Made by a program: the position numbers and the translations under genes | Shown here: positions 6,771 to 12,821 of the stretch, piece by piece | How the letters are laid out: each line of letters opens with the position of its first letter | Position numbering within the stretch: position 1 is the stretch's first letter | The notes under the pieces: generated by a model | What the model saw: the letters and a program-made list of their open reading frames with translations, nothing else | The model's database searches: none | What the model was told of the DNA's origin: nothing | Assembly: GCA_050246795.1 (NCBI GenBank) | Contig: JBFWVJ010000012.1 | Span: forward strand, 1 to 29,559 | Length of the DNA: 29,559 bases | Direction of reading: 5' to 3' | Origin: JBFWVJ01 sp050246795 | GTDB taxonomy: Bacteria > Patescibacteriota > Gracilibacteria > JAUYGZ01

Positions 6771-8507
6771 CCTCTTTCTCTGCTCCGCCAAGGCCTTCAA
6801 AAACTTTTCCTTGGGCAGGGTATTCATCACATCCTCCTTCGTCAACCATCCCCTTCTCGCGATTGACGCGCCAAGTTCCCGGTACCAGAGCGAATCCATG
6901 CTGTGAGAATCCGTACTGATGATGAACTTCACGCCACATTCTTTTGCTCGTCGCAGGTGATCCCAGCTGAGGTCCTGCCGCGCTGGCTGGGCATTGATTT
7001 CGATCCAGGTGCCGGTTTCAGCAGCTTTTTTGAAGACTTCGTCGAAGTCCAATGGATAGGCATTGCGCGTGCCGATCATCCTGCCCGAGAGGTGGCCGAT
7101 GATATTCACAAACGGATGTTCCATCGCTTTTAAGATCCGATGGGTGTTGTCTTTCGTAAACTGCGAATGCACCGAAGCCACCACGACATCCAGTCCTTCC
7201 AAAATCTCATCGCTATAGTCCAAGGAACCATCAGCGAGGATATCGACTTCCGTTCCTTTGAGGAGCTTCACTTTCACCAGCTTTTGCACTCGCTCCATTT
7301 CCCGGTGCTTTTCTTTGAGCCGCTTGGGCGTACAACCGTTGGCGACGATTAAGCTCGGCGAGTGATCGGTCAGGGCGAGGTATTCTATCCCGAGTTCATC
7401 GGCTTTTTTTGCCATTTGTTCGACGGTATGAATGCCATCGGAGTACGTCGTGTGCGCATGGAGGTCACCCTTGATATCCTTTGCCTCGATGAGCTTGGGA
7501 AGTTTTGTTTTTTTGAAGGCCGCCTGTACTTCACCGGTATCGGTCCTCATCTCCGGAGGGACATACTGCATCCCCAACGCTTTGTAGACTTCCGGCTCCG
7601 TCTTCCCGGCGATTTTTTTGCCTTTCTTGCCCTCTTTAGTCAGCTTAAAAACGCCGTACTCATTGATCATGAGGCCCCGTTCTCGAGCTAAAGTGCGCAC
7701 ATGCACGTTGTGTTCTTTGGAGCCGGTAAAGTACTGAAGGGCGGCCCCCCATTCATCTTCGGCCACGACCCGAAGGTCGATTTGCTGATCTCCCTTCAGA
7801 ATAATGGATCCTTTCGTATCTCCTTCCGCCAGAACTTTGATGGTGAGCGGGTGCTGGATAAAGTAGTGGATCAGTTCCTTGGGCTTCTTGCTGGTTGCTA
7901 GGAAATCCAGATCCCCGATGGTTTCTTCTCGTCTTCGGAGGGAACCGGCTGCTTCCAGCTGAATGGTCTGCTTGGAGTTCTTTAGATACTCTCTCATCAT
8001 CTGTTCGATTGGGATCATTTCGCCCAGCAGTTTGCGCTCTTTCAATCGTTCGCTCATGCCGATGCCCTGCAGGATATTCTCGACGGTTTTTTTCCCAAAG
8101 CCCGGGAGCTCTTCCGCGGTCCCGTCCGTCAGGACTTTTTGGAGCGTGACTTTGTCCACGACGCCCAGTTCTTTCCAGAGCAATTGGACTTTTTTCGGGC
8201 CCAGTGAGGGGATATCCATCAGTGCCAAGAGTGTTTCTGGAAACTTTCCCTTTAACTCCTCGTAGGTTTGAATTTTTCCGCCCTTGAGGAATTCTTGGAT
8301 TTTTTCAGAAATCGCATTCCCCACTCCAGGGATGTCTTTTAGCTTTCCTTCCGCGGCAATATCTGCGGCGTCTTTGGGGAGATAGCGGATGATTTGGGCG
8401 ACTTTTCGGTACGAGCTGATCCGGTATTTATCCGCGTCATCACCTCCCAGCAGAAACAAATCAGCCATATGATCGAAGATCCGCGATAATTCTTGATTGT
8501 TGCTCAT
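6750..8507 (-). CDS. polX: DNA polymerase X family protein with C-terminal PHP domain
   Basis: This is a repair polymerase of the bacterial/archaeal PolX type. The N-terminal part has helix-hairpin-helix elements (DIPGVGNAISEKIQEFL, and later ELPGFGKKTVENIL), followed by the nucleotidyltransferase motif GSLRRREETIGDLDFL with the catalytic D-x-D, and a third acidic position in QQIDLRVV. The C-terminal PHP phosphoesterase domain has DLHAHTTYSDG, LTDHSPSL, VASVHSQF, GHLSGR and ISTDSHS, so its metal ligands look intact; in characterised PolX this domain gives 3'-5' exonuclease activity. I start at the ATG at 8507 (MSNNQELSRIF, 585 residues); a TTG 13 codons upstream is less likely. It lies 56 bp downstream of the NYN gene and is probably cotranscribed with it. 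Its C-terminus ends inside a hairpin repeat. Confidence 0.95.
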   Translation of the reverse strand: MSNNQELSRIFDHMADLFLLGGDDADKYRISSYRKVAQIIRYLPKDAADIAAEGKLKDIPGVGNAISEKIQEFLKGGKIQTYEELKGKFPETLLALMDIPSLGPKKVQLLWKELGVVDKVTLQKVLTDGTAEELPGFGKKTVENILQGIGMSERLKERKLLGEMIPIEQMMREYLKNSKQTIQLEAAGSLRRREETIGDLDFLATSKKPKELIHYFIQHPLTIKVLAEGDTKGSIILKGDQQIDLRVVAEDEWGAALQYFTGSKEHNVHVRTLARERGLMINEYGVFKLTKEGKKGKKIAGKTEPEVYKALGMQYVPPEMRTDTGEVQAAFKKTKLPKLIEAKDIKGDLHAHTTYSDGIHTVEQMAKKADELGIEYLALTDHSPSLIVANGCTPKRLKEKHREMERVQKLVKVKLLKGTEVDILADGSLDYSDEILEGLDVVVASVHSQFTKDNTHRILKAMEHPFVNIIGHLSGRMIGTRNAYPLDFDEVFKKAAETGTWIEINAQPARQDLSWDHLRRAKECGVKFIISTDSHSMDSLWYRELGASIARRGWLTKEDVMNTLPKEKFLKALAEQRKRKSNNRR

Positions 8508-8509
8508 TC

Positions 8510-8538
8510 TTGACAATAAAAACGCTTTTTGCTTTAAT
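8510..8538 (+). promoter_or_regulatory. Consensus-like promoter facing away from polX, antisense to the NYN gene
   Basis: TTGACA (8510-8515), a 17-bp spacer and TTTAAT (8533-8538) stand on the plus strand just upstream of the polX start. Downstream come aaggagg (8556-8562) and the hairpin cataagg/ccttatg (8567-8587). Only a very short frame follows. If active it would make RNA antisense to the NYN 3' end. Confidence 0.35.
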
Positions 8539-8563
8539 GGAGTCAATCACCACGGAAGGAGGT

Positions 8564-9190
8564 TCATAAGGGCTGGTCCTTATGCAATTGCCTTCCTTTT
8601 TTTGTGCCTTTTTTTCTCCTTCTCGCCGCTCTTTTCCCCTTCGTCTTCTCCCCCTGTTGATCAGCAGGAACTTCTGATGGTTTTTTGACGCTGTGCTGCT
8701 TTTTATACTCGAGCTTCTTTTTTAAATTGTTCATGAAGTCGATCCTGTTGGCGGCGAAAGGCTTGAGCAGTTTTGAGTATTTCCGCACGTTGGGGATCAA
8801 GAGCCGAAGCAGCTTGCCTTTCTTGTTCAAATAATCGACCAGGCAATAAAAATCTCCGTCACCGGTGACAATGACGGCCTTTTGATACTGCTGGTACTCG
8901 ATCATGGCATGGAGGACGAGCTCAGCATCTACATTTCCCTTCACCGTTCCGTCCGTGATCTGCAAGGTCGGCTTATGGATGATGATATAGCCGGATTCCT
9001 TTAAATGCTGATAGAGTTCAATGTTTTCCGGAATATATCCGATGAATAAAAAGGCTTTGGTCACTTGATACTTTTCTTTCAGGTAGACCCGAAATTTTCG
9101 GAAATCCAATTTCCAGCCCTGATCCAAGATGGCCAAATTCAGATTTTGACTGTCGATGAAGGCGTAGTGATCCTGATGTTGTTTTTTCAG
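8564..9190 (-). CDS. LabA-like NYN-domain protein, probable ribonuclease
   Basis: NYN (PIN-like) domains are metal-dependent ribonucleases. The conserved acidic positions are seen in YAFIDSQNLNLAI near the N-terminus, in VDAELVLHAM, and in VTGDGDFYCLVDYL. The C-terminal 40 residues are a Lys/Arg-rich tail (KRAARRRKKGTKKGR) suited to nucleic acid binding. The first ordinary start in this frame, a TTG at 9136, lies inside the domain and would delete FIDSQN, so the coding region must extend upstream. The frame is open back to a TAA at about 9201, and the only candidate there is a CTG at 9190. Alternatively the ATG at 9209, one frame off, would connect if a run of six A near 9183 were five A. The gene sits downstream of a structured RNA and 56 bp before polX. 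Confidence 0.75.
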   Translation of the reverse strand: MKKQHQDHYAFIDSQNLNLAILDQGWKLDFRKFRVYLKEKYQVTKAFLFIGYIPENIELYQHLKESGYIIIHKPTLQITDGTVKGNVDAELVLHAMIEYQQYQKAVIVTGDGDFYCLVDYLNKKGKLLRLLIPNVRKYSKLLKPFAANRIDFMNNLKKKLEYKKQHSVKKPSEVPADQQGEKTKGKRAARRRKKGTKKGRQLHKDQPL

Positions 9191-9266
9191 AAGGGCTGTT
9201 TATTGCCATCAGCTTATCATACTCAAAAAGCCCCTTCAAAAAAGAGGAGGTGACTGATGACAGATG

Positions 9267-9478
9267 AAAAAAAGTGAGACAACCAGGCGGGGGAAAACCC
9301 AGCTGTCTCACCCGAGAAAACGACCGTGGGAAAAGGGGGAAAGTACGGTCGCTCCTCTTTTTTGTGTGAAAGAATGAGAATCGAGTCAGCGACTCAACTT
9401 TCATTCTTTCACATGGTCAGAGACAGTGGGAAGGTGCCTGGTTGTCAAAGGGCTTCACCTCGTGAGGCGAAGAACATG
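9267..9478 (-). ncRNA. Candidate structured RNA: standalone RNA or attenuator leader of the NYN-polX genes
   Basis: Read on the minus strand, a promoter (9482-9509) is followed by a 5' hairpin (9453-9472) and a nested fold. Helix A pairs gacaaccaggc (9446-9436) with gcctggttgtc (9288-9278). Helix B pairs ctgtctc (9426-9420) with gagacag (9309-9303). Inside lie hairpin C, with 13-bp arms tgtgaaagaatga (9413-9401 with 9377-9365), and hairpin D, cgaccgt/acggtcg (9351-9345 with 9327-9321). An alternative hairpin, gtgagaca/tgtctcac (9311-9304 with 9281-9274), is followed by seven T (9273-9267) and excludes helices A and B: an antiterminator/terminator arrangement. A further 12-bp pair (9363-9352 with 9249-9238) would cross helix A as a pseudoknot. 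I find no RNase P, SRP or tmRNA signature. The gap of about 300 bp before the glycosyltransferase holds no protein gene. Confidence 0.55.
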
Positions 9479-9481
9479 TGC

Positions 9482-9509
9482 ATTTTATATAAAATCATTA
9501 TTTTGTCAA
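9482..9509 (-). promoter_or_regulatory. Strong sigma70-type promoter for the structured RNA
   Basis: On the minus strand TTGACA (9509-9504) is followed by a 16-bp AT-rich spacer and TAAAAT (9487-9482). The -35 starts inside the last codons of the glycosyltransferase gene. The predicted start is near 9475, just before the first hairpin. Confidence 0.65.
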
Positions 9510-10208
9510 GCTTTTGAACTGCCTCCAGCTCTTGAAGTAGGATCCAAGCTTGCGAAGAGACAGGGGTTTTCGGTAGTCGTGGCGAACCTTTGCCTCTGCC
9601 GAAAGCCAAATTTCATCTCCCGCCTTTCGGATCCGCTGGGAAAATTCGGTGTCTTCAAAGTAGAGGAAGTACCGCTCGTCGAGCAATCCGGATTTGCGAA
9701 AGGCTTCTGATCGCACCAGCATACAAGCCCCTGATGCATACTGAATGGAACGGTCTCCTTGGGGAAAGGTTGATTTTTTGTATCCCCCCAGACTGACAAT
9801 GCCAAACCCCTTGTATTCATTGCCCCAGGTATTAATGAGCTTCGGGCTCTTCATCATGGTGAGCAAGGGCTGGACAATCATCCGTTTGGGATCTCCCTCC
9901 AGGGTCTTGAGCATGTTCTTCAAAGCGTATCGTTCGAGATGGGTATCGGGATTTAAGATGAGAATGTACTCCGTCCCCTGTTCCAAAAAAAACCGGATCC
10001 CCTGGTTCACGGCTTTGGAAAATCCCAGATTGGTTTCATTCTTGATCAGGGTGATCTCTGGAAAAAGTTGGACTTTGCTGACCGTTTCGTCTTCGCTCGC
10101 GTTGTCGACTACGAGGACTTTCACTGGGAGTTGCTGGGAAAAAACGGAAGCCAGGCAGATGCCAATGTGTTTTTCTGAATGGTAGGTAACGATGATGACT
10201 CCAATCAT
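9498..10208 (-). CDS. Family 2 glycosyltransferase (rhamnosyltransferase-like)
   Basis: This is a GT-A fold sugar transferase for surface polysaccharide. It opens with MIGVIIVTYHSEKHIGICLAS and shows VVDNASEDET, NLGFSKAVNQGI, the metal-binding DxD-like LNPDT, the acceptor-side GACMLVRSEAF, and YFLYFEDTEFSQRIRKAG. These match WbbL-type rhamnosyltransferases; the exact donor is not determined. At 236 residues it is shorter than most relatives, ending soon after VRHDYRKPLSLRKLGSYF, where others continue for 40-60 residues, so the C-terminus may be trimmed. It lies downstream of the rmlA-like gene on the same strand, with a hairpin repeat between them, and is likely the last gene of the sugar cluster. 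Confidence 0.88.
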   Translation of the reverse strand: MIGVIIVTYHSEKHIGICLASVFSQQLPVKVLVVDNASEDETVSKVQLFPEITLIKNETNLGFSKAVNQGIRFFLEQGTEYILILNPDTHLERYALKNMLKTLEGDPKRMIVQPLLTMMKSPKLINTWGNEYKGFGIVSLGGYKKSTFPQGDRSIQYASGACMLVRSEAFRKSGLLDERYFLYFEDTEFSQRIRKAGDEIWLSAEAKVRHDYRKPLSLRKLGSYFKSWRQFKSLTK

Positions 10209-10211
10209 AAA

Positions 10212-10271
10212 TAGCTTGTTAGCTTTTTAGCTTATTAGGAGGCTCTAAGAAGCTAAAAAGCTAAGAAGCTA
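10212..10271. repeat. Near-perfect hairpin of tagctt units between rmlA and the glycosyltransferase
   Basis: The left arm (10212-10238) repeats tagctt/tagcttttt units; the right arm (10245-10271) is its near-perfect reverse complement. The rmlA stop codon (10261-10263) and final residues ELAS are encoded within the right arm. The architecture is shared with the hairpins at 131-218, 5926-6008 and 6707-6770, but the sequence is different. It could moderate readthrough into the glycosyltransferase. Confidence 0.65.
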
Positions 10272-10977
10272 GCTCCCTGTTCCGGACAAACTGCGTCGCC
10301 TCAAACATGCTTTCAAAGGTGCCCGTATCGATCCACTGTCCATTGATCTGCTGGCAGTTCAGCTTACCTTCTTCCAAGTACATCCGGATCAGATCGGTGA
10401 TTTCCAACTCGCCCCGAGGTGAGGGTTGAAGCTCTTTGGCTTTGGCAATGACAGAACAATCGAAGGTATACACTCCGGTTACCGCGAGCTGGCTCTTGGG
10501 AGACTTTGGCTTTTCTTCGATACTCAGGATTTTCCCAGCAGGATCGATCTCCACCACCCCGAAGCGTTCGGGATCTTCCACTCGTTTGACGAACACTTGA
10601 GCTCCCCCTTGAAATCCCTGGATGGCCGGGGTGAGATCGTCTTCGAACAGATTGTCGCCCAGGATCATGGTGACATGGTCGTCATCGATGAAGCTTTCGC
10701 CGATCAAGAAGGCTTGTGCCAGCCCTTCCGGCTTGTCTTGGACTTCGTAGAAGAAGCGAGCGCCAAAGTCTTTGCCTGACCCCAGCAGATTCACGAAATC
10801 GCCCGCGTGCTCTGGAGCCACGATGATCAGCACTTCTTTAATCCCCGCTTTGAGCAAGGTTTCCAGCGGATAGTAAATCATCGGCTTATTGTAGATCGGC
10901 AAGAGTTGCTTGCTCGTGACCTTGGTACATGGGTAAAGTCGCGAACCGCTTCCGCCGGCAAGAATAATTCCTTTCAT
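10261..10977 (-). CDS. rmlA: Glucose-1-phosphate thymidylyltransferase (RmlA-like)
   Basis: This enzyme makes dTDP-glucose from dTTP and glucose-1-phosphate, the first step towards dTDP-rhamnose and related deoxysugars. The 238-residue product begins MKGIILAGGSGSRLYP, the nucleotide-binding signature, and continues with KQLLPIYNKPMIYYPL, GDNLFEDD, FGVVEID, EEKPKSPKS and WIDTGTFESM, all typical of RmlA. It lacks the C-terminal extension of the classic 290-residue enzymes and fits the short form. I start at the ATG at 10977 rather than the ATG three codons upstream, because family members begin MKGIILAGG. Downstream is the GT2 gene and upstream an NRS/ER-like gene, a coherent rhamnose-type pathway. 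rmlB is not in the window. Confidence 0.92.
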   Translation of the reverse strand: MKGIILAGGSGSRLYPCTKVTSKQLLPIYNKPMIYYPLETLLKAGIKEVLIIVAPEHAGDFVNLLGSGKDFGARFFYEVQDKPEGLAQAFLIGESFIDDDHVTMILGDNLFEDDLTPAIQGFQGGAQVFVKRVEDPERFGVVEIDPAGKILSIEEKPKSPKSQLAVTGVYTFDCSVIAKAKELQPSPRGELEITDLIRMYLEEGKLNCQQINGQWIDTGTFESMFEATQFVRNRELAS

Positions 10978-11022
10978 ACATGACAAAAAACCGCATTAAC
11001 TGTACACGAGAGCCATCGAGAG

Positions 11023-11553
11023 TCAACGAGAGCCGAGGTGGCCTTTGATCTTGTCCAAAGCCTCGTGGATGCCATCATAGACCTTTTGAATATCCGGCTC
11101 GAGGTATCCGTAGCGTGGATCAGCCTGAACTCCTCGAACACCTCTTTCTCCAGACTGATATCGGTCGAAAAGGGACTCTAGCCTTTCCTCTATTTGATGA
11201 ATATGCGCTGCGGCCCTTTGTCTCGCCTCCTTTGAAATCGGCCCGCTTTCTAAAAGGTTTCCGACTAGAAACTGTATTTCAAGAATAACGTCTCCTAAAT
11301 CCGCGTTCCTTTCTCCGGATTCTTCATCAATAAAATCGGAAACGGAGGGATCCAAAAACTCGTCGCTCCCCTCTCCCACTTTTGAGACCGCATCGAAATC
11401 TCCTCGCACGGTGGTGAGAATGGTATTGATTGCTTCTGAAAAGACTTCTCGGGGTAAAACAGGTCCTTTTTCCCCTCTCTTCTTCGGCCTCAACCTCAAT
11501 TGATCTACTCGAAAAGCATCGCTGTCGTGTGGATTGGAGGTTTTTGTTCCCAT
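11023..11553 (-). CDS. Hypothetical acidic protein within the sugar cluster
   Basis: I do not recognise the 176-residue product. It starts MGTKTSNPHDSD, has a basic stretch (RLRPKKRGEKG, residues 20-30) and then a mostly helical, charged body with IHQIEERLESLFDRYQSG and a C-terminal IQKVYDGIHEALDKIKGHL. There is no signal peptide or membrane segment, so it should be cytoplasmic. It lies on the same strand between the NRS/ER-like gene and rmlA, about 115 and 45 bp away, and may be cotranscribed, but nothing links it to sugar metabolism. Near its stop codon three imperfect cgagagcc-type units (11004-11035) form a short tandem repeat. Coding potential rests on uninterrupted length and amphipathic composition. 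Confidence 0.5.
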   Translation of the reverse strand: MGTKTSNPHDSDAFRVDQLRLRPKKRGEKGPVLPREVFSEAINTILTTVRGDFDAVSKVGEGSDEFLDPSVSDFIDEESGERNADLGDVILEIQFLVGNLLESGPISKEARQRAAAHIHQIEERLESLFDRYQSGERGVRGVQADPRYGYLEPDIQKVYDGIHEALDKIKGHLGSR

Positions 11554-11668
11554 AGTAATAATTGAGATTCCTCACATTATACCTCAAAAACCAACTGTCT
11601 CCAAGACTCGTCGGCTTCTCTTGATCACTCTTATTGTATTCCAGACGCTTTTGAAGTCGAGCCTATCT

Positions 11669-12556
11669 CTATGCCGAAGCCTTGTACCTGTCGATGAGTT
11701 TTGGCAACGATTCAGAGATGTGCGGCATACTGATCCCCTTTTTTTCGCACAGGGCTGTCGAGAGGACACAGTTGCTGCGGGCCGCTTTGGTCAGTCCGGC
11801 GAACTCTTCTAAGCCGATGTATTCGAAGGTTCTCGATGGATCGATCTTTTCTCGATACAGCTCCAAGAGATCTTTGTGTTCGTAGGCTCCAGGGTTCACG
11901 GCGTTCAAAACTCCCGTTGGCTTTTTTTCAATGACTCGTTCCAAGAATGGGAGGAAATCTTCAATGACGGTCACGCTATTGGGGACGTTGAGGATTTTGT
12001 TGTATTGCAAGAGTTTATCCAGGAGGTTCTTGGGATTTGATTGTCCTTGGAGCGGCATGCGAATGCGGAGGATGCAGACATTTGGAATTTCCTTGAGAGC
12101 TCCTTCCGACACCGCCTTGGTCTGACTGTAAAAACTCCCAAAAAAATTTGGCTCGTCCTCTTCGGTGAACGCATATACTTCATTTTTCAGGGTGGTGGAA
12201 TCTCCCCCTTTCAATGGGGTCGGGGGGTTAAGAGGTGACTGAAAAATGCAACCGCTCCCAATATGAATGACGTAATTCCCCTGTTCAGATGCCACCTGGG
12301 CCACATTGATCGACCCCGTGATGTTCACTTGGGAAGTTTCCAGACGATGGTCTTCGCACCAGTCGACGTTGGGCTTTCCCGTTTTTCCGGCGGCGTTGAT
12401 GACGATCTGCCCCTCGACTCCTTTCAGGGCTTCTCGCACTTGATTGAGGTCGGTGATATCCACTCGGATCGTTTGCAGGTCATACCCCTTCTCTCGAAAG
12501 TATTGTTCGATCGCTCCGCCGATGTAGCCGGTATGTCCGAATAAAAAGATTTTCAT
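11669..12556 (-). CDS. NRS/ER-like dTDP/UDP-4-keto-6-deoxysugar epimerase/reductase
   Basis: This is a short-chain dehydrogenase-like enzyme. It starts MKIFLFGHTGYIGG, the NAD(P)-binding glycine motif, and has INAAGKTGKPNVDWCEDHR, IHIGSGCIF, FTEEDEPNFFGSFYSQTKA with the catalytic Tyr-x3-Lys, and VCILRIRMPL. This order matches from memory the plant NRS/ER (UER1) enzyme and the C-terminus of plant RHM more closely than classic RmlD. Those enzymes carry out both 3,5-epimerisation and 4-reduction to give activated L-rhamnose, which would explain the absence of rmlC and rmlD here. A P3 palindromic element is inserted just after SGCIF, adding residues around PLNPPTPLKGG. I start at the ATG at 12556 (295 residues); a GTG six codons earlier is also possible. 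Confidence 0.85.
   Translation of the reverse strand: MKIFLFGHTGYIGGAIEQYFREKGYDLQTIRVDITDLNQVREALKGVEGQIVINAAGKTGKPNVDWCEDHRLETSQVNITGSINVAQVASEQGNYVIHIGSGCIFQSPLNPPTPLKGGDSTTLKNEVYAFTEEDEPNFFGSFYSQTKAVSEGALKEIPNVCILRIRMPLQGQSNPKNLLDKLLQYNKILNVPNSVTVIEDFLPFLERVIEKKPTGVLNAVNPGAYEHKDLLELYREKIDPSRTFEYIGLEEFAGLTKAARSNCVLSTALCEKKGISMPHISESLPKLIDRYKASA
12198..12236 (+). repeat. Palindromic element P3, copy 3, in frame within the NRS/ER-like gene
   Basis: The plus-strand text tctccccctttcaatggggt followed by cggggggttaagagg matches the purL copies in order and orientation. The host gene is on the minus strand, so it reads a different peptide (LNPPTPLKGGDS). It sits in a surface loop after SGCIF, where plant homologues vary in length. 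Confidence 0.65.
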
Positions 12557-12576
12557 GCAAAAAAGAAAGCGCACAG

Positions 12577-12585
12577 ATCATAGCA
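12577..12585 (-). promoter_or_regulatory. Extended -10 promoter for the sugar cluster
   Basis: On the minus strand TGcTATGAT (12585-12577) is an extended -10 element. The expected start near 12570 leaves a leader of only about 14 nt before the ATG at 12556. No convincing -35 is seen. Confidence 0.4.
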
Positions 12586-12622
12586 TACATCAGCAGAAAA
12601 CGTTTCCTGATGAACTACACTC

Positions 12623-12740
12623 TCGGGGGTTTGGGGGTAAAACTGGTTCTCGGATGATAAAAGGAAAAGGGCATGCGACAGTTGTTTTACCCCCAATGGT
12701 TTTTTGTTACTTTTTTGCCATCAAAAAAGTAAACCCCCGA
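12623..12740. repeat. 118-bp multi-stem palindromic element (family P6)
   Basis: The outer arms tcgggggttt (12623-12632) and aaacccccga (12731-12740) are perfect complements. Inside, gggggtaaaac (12633-12643) pairs with gttttaccccc (12684-12694), and ttacttttttg (12707-12717) pairs with caaaaaagtaa (12722-12732), overlapping the outer arm by two bases. It fills the divergent region between the sugar cluster and the BT1 transporter gene. Nothing else is seen in that 265-bp gap except the -10 element at 12577. Confidence 0.7.
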
Positions 12741-12821
12741 CGCCACCTTCCTTCTGATACTAAAAAAATTTTCATTCCGTCACTTTGTCTGCAACAATCA
12801 AATCAATCCTAAAATTTTCCC

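Noticed and set aside
9267..9478. RNase P RNA, SRP RNA, tmRNA or 6S RNA
   Set aside because: None of the conserved cores (the gaggaaagtcc region of RNase P, the ggaag tetraloop region of SRP, a tRNA-like end) is present, and the multibranched fold does not fit 6S.
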